Source of the DNA: Petasospora fabianii
Lineage: Eukaryota; Ascomycota; Saccharomycetes; Phaffomycetales; Wickerhamomycetaceae
Assembly: GCA_022641835.1 (NCBI GenBank)
Contig: CP048717.1
Coordinates: 1,178,001 to 1,242,000, forward strand
Direction: 5' to 3'
DNA: 64,000 nt
The notes under the pieces are model-generated. The model made no database searches and was not told the DNA's origin. It worked only from the letters and a program-made list of their open reading frames with translations. Made by a program: the position numbers and the translations under genes. This document shows, in pieces, positions 42,164-51,564 of the stretch. Each line of letters begins with the position of its first letter. Within the stretch, counting starts at the first letter, position 1.

Positions 42164-42907
42164 TTAATCCTTAATCTCACCACACTCGGCAATGGTAATG
42201 ACATCTCTTGGTCTACCAGAGGCGGTACCGTAAGCTTCAATGGTCTTAACAGAGTCAAAACCCTTAGTAACTTCACCAAAGACAACGTGCTTACCGTCCA
42301 ACCATGGGCATGGAACAGTAGTGATGAAGAACTGGGAACCATTAGAGTTTGGACCAGCATTAGCCATAGAGAGCAAACCTGGCTTTGTATGTCTCTTTTC
42401 AAAGTTTTCATCGGCAAATCTTTCACCATAGATGGACTTACCACCAAATCCATTACCCATGGTAATGTCACCACCTTGAAGCATGAATTGTGGAATCACT
42501 CTGTGGAATGGAGAACCCTCATATCCGAAACCTTTCTCACCGGTACAGAGAGCTCTAAAGTTCTCAGCAGTCTTTGGGACAACCTGTTGAAATGTTAGTC
42601 ATAGATCTAAACGTGGGGTAGTCTGACCCCTCGACATAGTGGCAATGTGGCGAATATATAGTTCATATGATAGTCATTTCCCAATTCAATCATAGTACAC
42701 TTACATCATCGTAGAGCTCAAACTCAATTCTCTCAAGCTTTCTGGCTGTAAAGGAGTGGTTAGCTTTGTGATTCTTTTAAGAGAGTACTGCTGTTAATAC
42801 TTACTACCAATGGCTGGGGTGAAGAAAACCTTGGTTCCAAGAGCGGAGGCAGAAGAGGAGAAGGCACGGACACCCTGAGTGGTTCTAACAAATGATCTGG
42901 ACAACAT
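42164..42907 (-). CDS. CPR3: Mitochondrial cyclophilin Cpr3, three exons
   Basis: Peptidyl-prolyl isomerase with a mitochondrial presequence ([20 protein letters not shown]). Exon 1 is 42907-42805, intron 1 42804-42746 (59 nt, GTAAGT donor, GCTAAC branch, TACAG acceptor). Exon 2 is only 41 nt (42745-42705), intron 2 42704-42584 (121 nt, GTAAGT, GACTAAC, AACAG), and exon 3 is 42583-42164. All junctions stay in frame and give 187 aa. The cyclophilin core is complete: [14 protein letters not shown] (active-site Arg and Phe), [29 protein letters not shown] and IAECGEI. The CPR3 assignment rests on the presequence; other cyclophilins are otherwise similar. Confidence 0.93.
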
Positions 42908-43149
42908 TATTTGTTTAATTGATGTAACACAGTCCAACAGTTTACCTAAAGATTAACAACATTTCAACAAAAGATGGAGAAAAAACTCAACGTTGGTTGG
43001 AGAGTGTTGGAGAGAGTGTGGTGTCTGGATGTTAATCTTGATTACATAATATCGTCCCCCATTAGTTTAAGCACTTATACGTACATTTTGACACATCCGT
43101 GGAAACCGACCCGGGTCATCAGCTTGACTTTGAATACATAAGAGCCGTC

Positions 43150-45456
43150 ATGTCCCGGCCTTCAAGGCATCAGTCTATCGTCCATGAGCGTACTCCTCTC
43201 GTTCCTGACCACGAGACGCGTGGAAGGATGCGAAGCTATACAACTGGAGACCTCATCTCACAGCATAACCAACGTATACAACGGCATCGTCAAGACTCTA
43301 TCGCTAGTATCCAAACTTGGAATAGTGAAGTCAGTGTTCTTAATAGTATTAAGGAATTCGTCGCTCATCAATGGCCATCCTTGACTACGATGAGAATGAC
43401 CGCAGCGATGCTTTGGGGGATCGTTGCTGTTGTCATATTCTCCTTGATCTTCCTCCCGAGAACAAGTCTCGCCCGAGACTATAGACGGTTGCATTTTTCT
43501 CATCTAACTAGAGACGATACACAGAGATTGTTTCTCTTTGATTTGCATCATGGTCTAGAGAATGCTACTCAGACACATGTCAATAACTTGTCAATTCTAA
43601 GTCATTTGTCAGGTGATGGTGATGGTGCTACCCAATACGTCATTGATGAACTCCGCAGTTATGGGCTTCATCCACAGCGACAGGTTTATCATGGATGGAC
43701 CATGCAACACGTTAAGAGCCACATCGAGCTAGTGCAGAATGGTACAATTTCCTATACACCAAAGCTCTCTGAAACGGACCCAGAATCATTGATAGATGTA
43801 CCTGGATATCACGCATACTCTACATCGGGAAACGTCACTGCACCATATATATACGCCAATTATGGATCCATCAAAGACTACAAGCACTTGACTGATATGG
43901 GGATCCCACTCAATCAAACCATCCACATCGTTCGCACAGGTGGTAATGTGTCCACTTCTCATAAAGTCAAGCACGCTGAAGAACACGGTGCACTTGCAGT
44001 CATTACATTCACTGATTCAGGATTTGAAAACCATAATGGTGACATTATCGAACGCTCATCATTACTCCTTGAGTCTAGAGCACCAGGAGATCCTACCACT
44101 GTTGGTTATCCATCACTTCGTGCCGCTAGAAGGTCGTCACCAGCTGCCTATATCCCATCCATCCCTGCAGTTCCAATGTCTCTTCAGGCGATAACTCCTA
44201 TCCTTGGTGAACTGATGGGATCCTATGACTTTGACGACACAGATGATTCATGGCTCCACTTGAGACCGGGACCTTCACAATCCGTTCTTTCCGTTTATAC
44301 TGAGTACAAACCAGTAACGAAACCTTTTAAAAACATCCTCATCACCATCCCGGGTCTTCTAAGTGATACAATCATTTTGGGTGCTAATCGTGACACATTA
44401 ACACCAATAAATGGTGCATCCACTGCTCATTCTGGTACTGCTATCCTCCTCGAGTTATCACGAGCATTCTCTTCACTCTTGCAAAGAGGATGGAGACCTT
44501 TACGTACTATTGTAATTGCATCTTGGGATGGTGGCGAGGCGGGTCATATTGGGTCTACTGAATTCGGTGAAGATCAAAAGGACCTAAAGAGACATGGCAT
44601 TGCTTATATTGACCTTTCTGGTGTATCAGGCTCGGAATTCACTGGTATGACACATCCACTTCTCACCGACGTGTTGGAAAAGACTGGTATGAAACTCGAT
44701 GACACTCCAAAGATTATACCACGTCCACCGGTTTATGCTGCTTCCGTATTCCAATACCATCTCGGTATCCCATCATGCTCCATTGGATTTACAAACAATG
44801 GCACAACGCCAGAGATCCACCGCAATTCAGTGTTTGATACGCCGGGTCAACTTGAAACCGTTGACCCATCCCATTCATTCCACAAACGTCTCGCTGCATA
44901 CGCTGGACTCCTACTTATTGAACTATCAGAGCATGAAGTCCTCACTTATGCCACTACAAAGTACATTTCTCAAATCACACACCAATTCCAACAGCTTGTC
45001 ACGTCGCTACCAACCAACTGGCTTACCCGTACCATCACGTTGCGTGGTCGAGACATGTCGCTTCCTTTAGCACTTCAAGAGGTCTTTACCACTTTTGAAG
45101 ACCTCTCCAGGGTTTGTTTCCAATTCGATATGAGGGCAAGAGAACTACAGGAGCAAATCAGTATTGATTATGCCTGGTTCAAGTTTTATGTCAAGTTGAG
45201 ATTAGCATTCGATACTAAAATGTTGGGTAATAGGGCAAGGGAACTCGAAAAGGAATTTGTGTTCAATAAGGGACTCTTTGGGAGGGAATGGATGAAAATT
45301 GTGACTTACGCTCCTGACTCAAAAGATGGTGGAAAAGCTGAGATGATTCCCATGTTAGTTGAAGCTGTTGAAAACGGTGATGTTAGAGGATTTGAGAAAG
45401 GGTTGAATATCTTGCATAGAAAGAGTAGAGTTTTGAAGAAAAAGATGTCGTTTTGA
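43150..45456 (+). CDS. Tre1/Tre2/Vps70-like membrane protein with degenerate M28 peptidase domain
   Basis: 768-aa type II membrane protein: cytosolic N terminus (HERTPLVPDHETRG), one transmembrane segment (~95-115, MLWGIVAVVIFSLIFLP), a PA domain, an M28-like domain and a C-terminal TfR-like dimerisation helix bundle, the plan of transferrin receptor/PSMA relatives. In the M28 part the metal-site motifs read LGANRD where active PSMA-type enzymes have GGHRD, and WDGGEAG where they have WDAEEFG. So one zinc-binding His and the catalytic Glu are replaced, and it is probably not a peptidase. Yeast Tre1/Tre2 are Rsp5/Bsd2-linked transport regulators; Vps70 is the third paralogue and neighbours ENT3 in S. 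cerevisiae. The ATG at 43150 is used; the frame above it has only a GTG. Confidence 0.87.
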   Translation: MSRPSRHQSIVHERTPLVPDHETRGRMRSYTTGDLISQHNQRIQRHRQDSIASIQTWNSEVSVLNSIKEFVAHQWPSLTTMRMTAAMLWGIVAVVIFSLIFLPRTSLARDYRRLHFSHLTRDDTQRLFLFDLHHGLENATQTHVNNLSILSHLSGDGDGATQYVIDELRSYGLHPQRQVYHGWTMQHVKSHIELVQNGTISYTPKLSETDPESLIDVPGYHAYSTSGNVTAPYIYANYGSIKDYKHLTDMGIPLNQTIHIVRTGGNVSTSHKVKHAEEHGALAVITFTDSGFENHNGDIIERSSLLLESRAPGDPTTVGYPSLRAARRSSPAAYIPSIPAVPMSLQAITPILGELMGSYDFDDTDDSWLHLRPGPSQSVLSVYTEYKPVTKPFKNILITIPGLLSDTIILGANRDTLTPINGASTAHSGTAILLELSRAFSSLLQRGWRPLRTIVIASWDGGEAGHIGSTEFGEDQKDLKRHGIAYIDLSGVSGSEFTGMTHPLLTDVLEKTGMKLDDTPKIIPRPPVYAASVFQYHLGIPSCSIGFTNNGTTPEIHRNSVFDTPGQLETVDPSHSFHKRLAAYAGLLLIELSEHEVLTYATTKYISQITHQFQQLVTSLPTNWLTRTITLRGRDMSLPLALQEVFTTFEDLSRVCFQFDMRARELQEQISIDYAWFKFYVKLRLAFDTKMLGNRARELEKEFVFNKGLFGREWMKIVTYAPDSKDGGKAEMIPMLVEAVENGDVRGFEKGLNILHRKSRVLKKKMSF

Positions 45457-45841
45457 TCTTTTAGAGAATGTTAATGATTTATGATACCATCCATTAGAGA
45501 TTAAGTAGCTATCTGTTCATCTTTCTTTAGATTACAGAGGTTATGGGCGTCCCTGGCACACCGACGGTCTCGGGCTTTTGCGGAAACCGCTTCTTAGTCC
45601 CTTTATATTTAGTGGACATGAACTGAAGAATCATATGAATACACAATTAAACGAATAGCAGACGGATCTATCCGCAATCCAACATATATTGGCGTACAAT
45701 ATTATGACGGTACCAGGCAAAAGAACGCTAAACCATCATGGTGACTCTTACTCGTTAGTTAAACACACTACAGTTGTCTGTATCATTAGCAAAGATTACA
45801 AAATACGAATTCTATCTATAGAAGCATATAATTTACACCGT
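45457..45841. other. Spacer between convergent M28-like gene and SSA
   Basis: 385 bp, with a short GC-rich island near 45550-45590 and AT-rich flanks. No gene or RNA can be supported. It should hold both transcript ends. Confidence 0.45.
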
Positions 45842-48117
45842 TTAGTCAACCTCCTCAACAGTTGGACCCTCGTTCTCTGGAGCTGGTGGAGCACCGCCTG
45901 GGAAACCACCTGGAGCAGCACCATCTGGGGCACCACCGGCCTGGTAGAACTTAGTCATGATTGGGTTAGCAGCAGCCTCCAACTCCTTCTGCTTGTCAGC
46001 GTACTCCTCAGTGGTAGCAGTCTGGTTCTCATCCAACCAAGAGATAGTCTCCTCAATGGCCTTGGACAAAGTCTCCTTGTCAGACTCATCAACCTTAGAG
46101 GTGAAGGCCTCCTCGGAAGTGGTGTTCTTAAGAGAGTAAGCGTAAGACTCCAAACCGTTCTTAGCAGCGATTCTAGCAGCCTCCTTCTCATCCTCCTCCT
46201 TGTACTTCTCAGCCTCAGAGACCATTCTCTCGATATCCTCCTTAGACAATCTACCCTTGTCGTTGGTGATAGTGATCTTGTTGGTCTTACCGGTACCCTT
46301 CTCCAAAGCGGAAACGTTCAAAATACCGTTGGCATCAATATCGAAAGTAACCTCAATCTGTGGAACACCTCTTGGAGCTGGTGGGATACCAGACAACTCG
46401 AACTTACCGAGCAAGTTGTTGTCTTTAGTTCTGGCTCTCTCACCCTCAAAGACCTGAATCAAGACACCTGGCTGGTTGTCAGCGTAAGTGGAGAAAGTCT
46501 CAGACTTCTTGGTTGGGATAGTAGAGTTTCTTGGAATGAGCTTGGTCATGACACCACCAGCGGTCTCAATACCAAGGGACAATGGAGCAACATCCAACAA
46601 CAAGAGGTCCTGAGTCTTGGAAGACTGGTCACCAGTCAAGATAGCAGCCTGAACAGCGGCACCGTAAGCAACAGCCTCATCTGGGTTAATGGATCTGTTT
46701 GGCTCCTTACCGTTGAAGAACTCAGAAACGAGCTTCTGAACCTTTGGAATTCTGGTAGAACCACCAACAAGGACAATCTCGTCAACCTGGGACTTGTCAA
46801 GGGAAGAGTCTCTCAAGACCTTCTCGACTGGGTCCAAAGTGGATCTAAAGAGGGAAGCACAAAGCTCCTCGAATCTAGCTCTGGTGATAGAAGTGTAGAA
46901 GTCAATACCCTCGTACAAAGAGTCAATCTCAATAGAGGCCTGAGCAGAAGAAGACAAAGTTCTCTTGGCTCTCTCAGCAGCAGTTCTCAATCTTCTCAAA
47001 GATCTCTGGTTGGTGGTGATGTCCTTTTTGTTCTTTCTCTTGAACTCAGCAACCAAGTGGTCAACGAGCTTGTTATCGAAATCCTCACCACCCAAGTGAG
47101 TGTCACCAGCGGTGGCCTTAACCTCAAAGATACCATCCTCGATGGCCAAAAGAGAAACATCGAAAGTACCACCACCAAGATCGAAGATCAAAACGTTCTT
47201 CTCACCTTCGTCCTTCTTGTCCAAACCGTAAGCGATAGCAGCGGCAGTTGGCTCGTTAATGATACGCAAAACGTTCAAACCGGAAATAAGACCAGCATCC
47301 TTAGTGGCCTGTCTCTGAGAATCGTTAAAGTAAGCTGGAACGGTGATAACAGCGTCGTTGACCTTAGAACCCAAAAAGTTCTCAGCGGTCTCCTTCATCT
47401 TGGTAAGAATCATAGAAGAAATCTCCTCTGGAGTGAAAGTCTTGGTCTCACCCTTGAACTCAACCTGGATCTTTGGCTTAGAAGCATCGTTGATAACCTT
47501 GAATGGGAAGTGCTTAACATCGTTCTGGACCTCAGCGTCATCGAACTTTCTACCGATCAAACGCTTAGCGTCGAAAACGGTGTTAGCTGGGTTCATAGCA
47601 GCCTGGTTCTTAGCGGCATCACCAATCAATCTCTCAGTGTCAGTGAAACCGACAAAAGATGGGGTAGTTCTGTTACCCTGGTCGTTAGCGATGATCTCAA
47701 CACGATCGTTGGCGAAGTGAGCCACACAAGAGTAGGTAGTACCCAAATCAATACTGTGATATTATGTTAGAATTTTGCTTTGGTGGTTGTGTTAAATTGA
47801 GAATTCTCAGAGAAATGGAAGCCTGATGAGGGTATAAAATGTCATTGATTGGGAAAGGAGGGAGGGGGTAAGATATTCATCAAAATAAGATCAATATGCT
47901 TTGTCTTATAAGCAAAGAGTCAAGCAAGAGTCCAATTGATCATGTGAAACATCTTGTATTTGGGTATTACGGCCCTAAATCTTCAAATAACACTTTGTAT
48001 GCTCAGAGAGCCCTGCTCATCACCCTTTGAACCAGAAAGCTCGTTCTGCTCGCCCATTGAACGAAAGAAAACTCCAATTGCGGGGAAGGTTGTGACATAC
48101 CCGACAGCCTTGCTCAT
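45842..48117 (-). CDS. SSA1: Cytosolic HSP70 of the SSA class, two exons
   Basis: ATP-driven chaperone. Exon 1 (48117-48101) encodes MSKAVG, the exact N terminus of Ssa proteins. The intron (48100-47754, 347 nt) has GTATGT, TTCTAAC and CACAG. Exon 2 (47753-45842) continues [13 protein letters not shown]. The product is 642 aa. Nucleotide-binding-domain motifs are complete ([52 protein letters not shown]), the linker is [15 protein letters not shown], and the tail ends GPTVEEVD, the cytosolic EEVD TPR-docking motif. Extreme codon bias marks very high expression. Which Ssa paralogue it equals cannot be said; the symbol denotes the class. Introns are absent from S. cerevisiae SSA genes. Confidence 0.95.
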
Positions 48118-48170
48118 TTTTGTATTAAATTTGTTGGTAAGGTAAGTAACTTAGTATGGTAAATCAGTGA

Positions 48171-48179
48171 GGTGGCAAA
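48171..48179 (+). promoter_or_regulatory. PACE (Rpn4-type) site upstream of SSA
   Basis: GGTGGCAAA is the exact proteasome-associated control element recognised by Rpn4 in S. cerevisiae. It is 54 bp before the SSA ATG, in the opposite orientation. It lies between the TATA box and the ATG, so it may fall in the 5' leader, which weakens the case. One such 9-mer could occur by chance in a window this size. Confidence 0.3.
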
Positions 48180-48195
48180 GTGAAAAATGGCCAAT

Positions 48196-48201
48196 TTTAT
48201 A
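48196..48201 (-). promoter_or_regulatory. TATA box of SSA
   Basis: TATAAA on the minus strand, about 80 bp before the SSA start codon and 70 bp downstream of the heat-shock element. Spacing is that of a standard inducible yeast promoter. Confidence 0.5.
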
Positions 48202-48270
48202 GCTTCGTCGACGTCCATCGGCATCGTCCATTCAATTTCGCGATAAGTCCAAATCCGGTAATTTTCGTCA

Positions 48271-48283
48271 TTCTAGAAAATTC
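48271..48283. promoter_or_regulatory. Heat-shock element of SSA
   Basis: TTCTAGAAAATTC is a perfect three-unit element (TTCnnGAAnnTTC), the binding site for trimeric Hsf1. It is about 155 bp before the SSA ATG. Its place also supports the upstream first exon of SSA. Confidence 0.75.
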
Positions 48284-48923
48284 TATAAAAGAGGTTTTTT
48301 GGGGGTGTGGCTGAACCGTATCTGCACGTGATCTACTATCTCTTTTAGTTAACCTTTCTGATCTATTTCATATAGATTTCATATCAATTTCATACATATT
48401 TCATCTGTAGCAAGCTATCTCTAATTACTTTGTGAGATGAGATCATGATATAGTAGTAATTTTATATATTTACTCCAATATCTAAACAGCTTATGAACTA
48501 GGTACCTTCCATACGTCATAGTTATGGTAAAAACCTGAACACCAGTCCCCCATAATGATACCGAGGAGATAACTCTCTCTTTCTACTGAGAAGCTTAATG
48601 ACCCACTACATTATCTCATATTAAGTAGATCTAATACAACTTAGAGCTCTATAGAGCTAGATCGATATCTTGAACAAATTTTTAAGATCTGAATATAAGC
48701 ATTAGCTTCCCATTTATAGAGTTAAATTCTTAAATTTTATACTCATAAAATCCTTTAAAGACAGTATATTAATCAATTGACAAGCCTAGATGGAAAAAAA
48801 AATCCTTTTTGTGCTGATTAATGCTGTATTAGTATGACTTACTGAAGCTTTACAAAAGATGTGACTGTAGTATGCTTCTGATTGAAATGTTGGAGTACTA
48901 TATTACCTCATGACATGAACTGC

Positions 48924-50419
48924 TTACTCCTTACCATCCAAAACGACCAAGAATCCACCTACTAAATGCAAAGAACCACACACAAAGACATCAACTTCAC
49001 CTTGGGAAGCAAGCTCACGCACAATCTTAACACTTGTTTCAATGTCATGCACAACATGAGTCTTTGAGGTTGGGTCAAGTTTCTCCCAATGCGATGCGAG
49101 TTCCTTTTGCACCTCCAACTTATCAACGGCTTCCTTAGATGTATTCATAGACACGAGGTCAGCCGAGTAAGATCCAGTAGACCATGTAACATTAGTCGTA
49201 AAGATAACGTCATCGAAAGTGATCGGAGAAACTCCATCGTAAAGTCTCTCAACAAGCGCACTAGCGTCTCTTGTCTGTTGATTGAAGAGCAGCACCCTTT
49301 TCTTGTTTGGATCGGTAACCGTCTTGAACCAGCCAGACGAAGCATCGATACTTTCCTTTGTGTGTGCTCCATCAATAAACCAAGTGATGTTATCATCCTT
49401 GATGATTTGACATCTTCCAGGCCAAAAAGTCTCTTTAAGACCTTTCTTTGTCTTTTCAAAATCTGGAGTTATTCCCAATTTCTTCAAATGTTCATTAGTT
49501 AGGGCAACGGCTAATGCTGCATTAGAGCTTTGGAAACTTCCTGGGATACCTAAAGGCAAACCATCCACCACAGTTTCATCAACAACATGGAGCTTCTCAC
49601 CTTTCTCTGTAGCCCTCTCTTCAAGGACCTTCATAGCAGCTTCTGGCTGATGAACAGTTAGGGCCTTTGTGCCAGCCTTGTAGATACCACCTTTGTTCCA
49701 GGCAATCTCCTCAATGGTATCACCAAGCATGAATGTATGATCAATACCTAGGGCAGAAACACCAGTAGCAGTTGGTTTTTCAAATACATTAGTAGAATCG
49801 TATTCACCACCAACACCAACTTCATAGATAGCAGTATCGATCTTCTCTTGCATGAAGACGTGGAAGGAGAGGAGAGTCATGTACTTGAAGTACATTGGTT
49901 TCATTCCCTTATCCATGTGTGGGAACTCCTCAAGGTCGGAAGTTGTATTGTTGAGACTATCCCAAACTTCAAAGAAGTACTTTGTGAACTTGTCTTCAGC
50001 GATTGGTTCACCGTTGATTCTGATTCTTTCTCTGACGCTTTTCAAATGTGGGGAAGTGTAAAGGCCAATCTTTGTCAGTTGTGGCTGGTATTGCTGCAGA
50101 ATAGACTGGGTAAAGGCACATGTAGAGCCTTTACCCTTTGTACCTGTAACATGGATAACGTTGAGCTTGTTGTAGTCTGTGGCATTGTATCCGATACGAC
50201 GAGACCATTCACGCATTTCAGGGATAGCAATGGTATTCTTACGGATTCCAAGCTTCTTGGTCGCCTCAATTGTGGCAAAGTTGGATTGGAGAGAGTTCAA
50301 CGCATTGATAGCGTCCTGTTAGGTTTAGTTAGTATGCTTGGGATATGCGGGGCGTGTCAGAGAGAGAAGAATCATACTGTATATGTGCGGCGCATGGATG
50401 AATCTTCTGTAACAGACAT
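48924..50419 (-). CDS. MET7: Folylpolyglutamate synthase Met7, two exons
   Basis: Adds glutamates to folates for retention and for methionine and purine synthesis. Exon 1 is 50419-50378 (MSVTEDSSMRRTYT). The intron is 50377-50316 (62 nt; donor GTATGA, slightly off consensus, branch TACTAAC, acceptor AACAG). Exon 2 is 50315-48924 and begins DAINALNSLQSNFA. S. cerevisiae has TYRDAVTALNSLQSNYA at this point, which fixes the joint. The product is 477 aa. Mur-ligase-type motifs are present: VIHVTGTKGKGSTCAF (P-loop), GLYTSPHLKSVRERIRING, GVGGEYDSTN, LGIDHTFMLGDTIEEIAWNKGGI and WFIDGAHTKES. An inner ATG at 50395 could give a shorter cytosolic form. Confidence 0.95.
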
Positions 50420-50658
50420 GTGCAGTCTTTATCTTTTGATCTGTCTATTTGAAGAGCAGGATCTCTATTTAAAACCCCAGTAAAAGAGTGTTATCTGTGA
50501 GAGATGCGTTCCTAATGGAAGCGTCATCTCAAAGTAATTTTCCAAGAGGAAGTGGTGTCTGGGTGTCATCTCAAGTCCTCGAAATCAAAACACTCAAAGT
50601 TGAACTACACTTTTATCTTGTTATATCTATTTAAGCGTTGATCAACTCAATAGAGACC

Positions 50659-51564
50659 ATGTATATGCCTAACTTGATACCACGTGATGTGCATCATCTC
50701 TGGCTGAATAGAGATGATGGGCCAACGGTGAATGGTAACTCAGATGAACGAGTTGGGTCTAGCGGGTATGGGCTCAGTGCACCTCCCTTATCGTCTTACT
50801 CTTCTCAAAGACCTGGCCCAGTTAACACTGGTGATGAAAAATTACGACAGTTGAGGTCGATACGTACATTTGGATTCTCATATTTGGCGCCATTGGGTGT
50901 CGGGAAGACGATGCAAACGCTTGTTGAAGAAAGAGAGCTACGGAAGCAGATGGAGGAACAGTTTCAAAGTGATAACCCCACGGTTGAGAATCTGATGGGT
51001 GAAGTTGGACAACAGCAGATGAACTCTGAAATTATGGCAGAGGAACAACAAGGACAGGAACAAGGATTTGAACAAGAAATAGAACAAGAACAACAGAATC
51101 GACAGCAGCAGCAGCAGCAGCAGCAGCATCAGACACCAACACAGGCACCTTTACCATCTCAGCAGACACCGCAACAGATTCCACAAGCGCAAACACCAGT
51201 TAGGGATCTTGATGACGATATTCCAGATGCCGATGACGCAGACTATGGTGGATACGACGATGAGATTGAAGATACAGGAAACACATTAGAACGTCAATAT
51301 GATCGTGGATTCATGGTTTCAGAGCAATACGAAAGAGAGGATGATATCAATCAAGACGTTGTGGAGGAAGAACAAGGACAAGGACAAGGACAAGCGGCAC
51401 CAGTGCAATTTGCCACACCGATGCATAACAATAGTCGTCTTTCACACCTTGCACATTCTGGATCTATGAATTCGATAGCTACGGGGGCTTCAGGGTTTGA
51501 ATCTTCATTTGAAGCGAATATCTCTATGAATGCATCAGATTTGGACATGACTATTGACGATTAG
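50659..51564 (+). CDS. MND2: Anaphase-promoting complex subunit Mnd2/Apc15
   Basis: 301 aa. The N-terminal NLIPRDVHHLWLNRDDGP matches the Apc15 signature (LFPRVTETLWFNLDRP in human APC15), and RSIRTFGFSYLAPLGVGKTMQTL is the second conserved fungal block. The rest is disordered: a glutamine-rich stretch with CAG repeats at 51102-51127, an acidic run (DLDDDIPDADDADYGG) and an acidic C terminus. Mnd2 modulates Cdc20 turnover and inhibits Ama1-APC/C before meiosis. The first ATG is at 50659, with another at 50665. It sits tail-to-tail with YVH1, as in S. cerevisiae, overlapping it by 14 bp. Confidence 0.85.
   Translation: MYMPNLIPRDVHHLWLNRDDGPTVNGNSDERVGSSGYGLSAPPLSSYSSQRPGPVNTGDEKLRQLRSIRTFGFSYLAPLGVGKTMQTLVEERELRKQMEEQFQSDNPTVENLMGEVGQQQMNSEIMAEEQQGQEQGFEQEIEQEQQNRQQQQQQQQHQTPTQAPLPSQQTPQQIPQAQTPVRDLDDDIPDADDADYGGYDDEIEDTGNTLERQYDRGFMVSEQYEREDDINQDVVEEEQGQGQGQAAPVQFATPMHNNSRLSHLAHSGSMNSIATGASGFESSFEANISMNASDLDMTIDD

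Larger units (their letters stand above)
48118..48923. other. SSA upstream region and MET7 downstream spacer
   Basis: 806 bp, strongly AT-rich from about 48350 onward. The SSA-proximal part carries a TATA box, a perfect heat-shock element and a PACE-like site (listed separately), plus TTTCGCGA at 48236-48243. The rest has repeated ATTTCATA/TTCATAYATTT wording at about 48365-48405 but no gene. Confidence 0.5.

Noticed and set aside
43099-43101. GTG as start of the M28-like protein
   Set aside because: An in-frame ATG at 43150 precedes all recognisable domains.
45689-47770. 693-codon open frame on the plus strand
   Set aside because: It is fully antisense to the HSP70 gene. Long antisense frames are a known by-product of the extreme codon bias of HSP70, and the product is low-complexity Leu/Ser/Val-rich.
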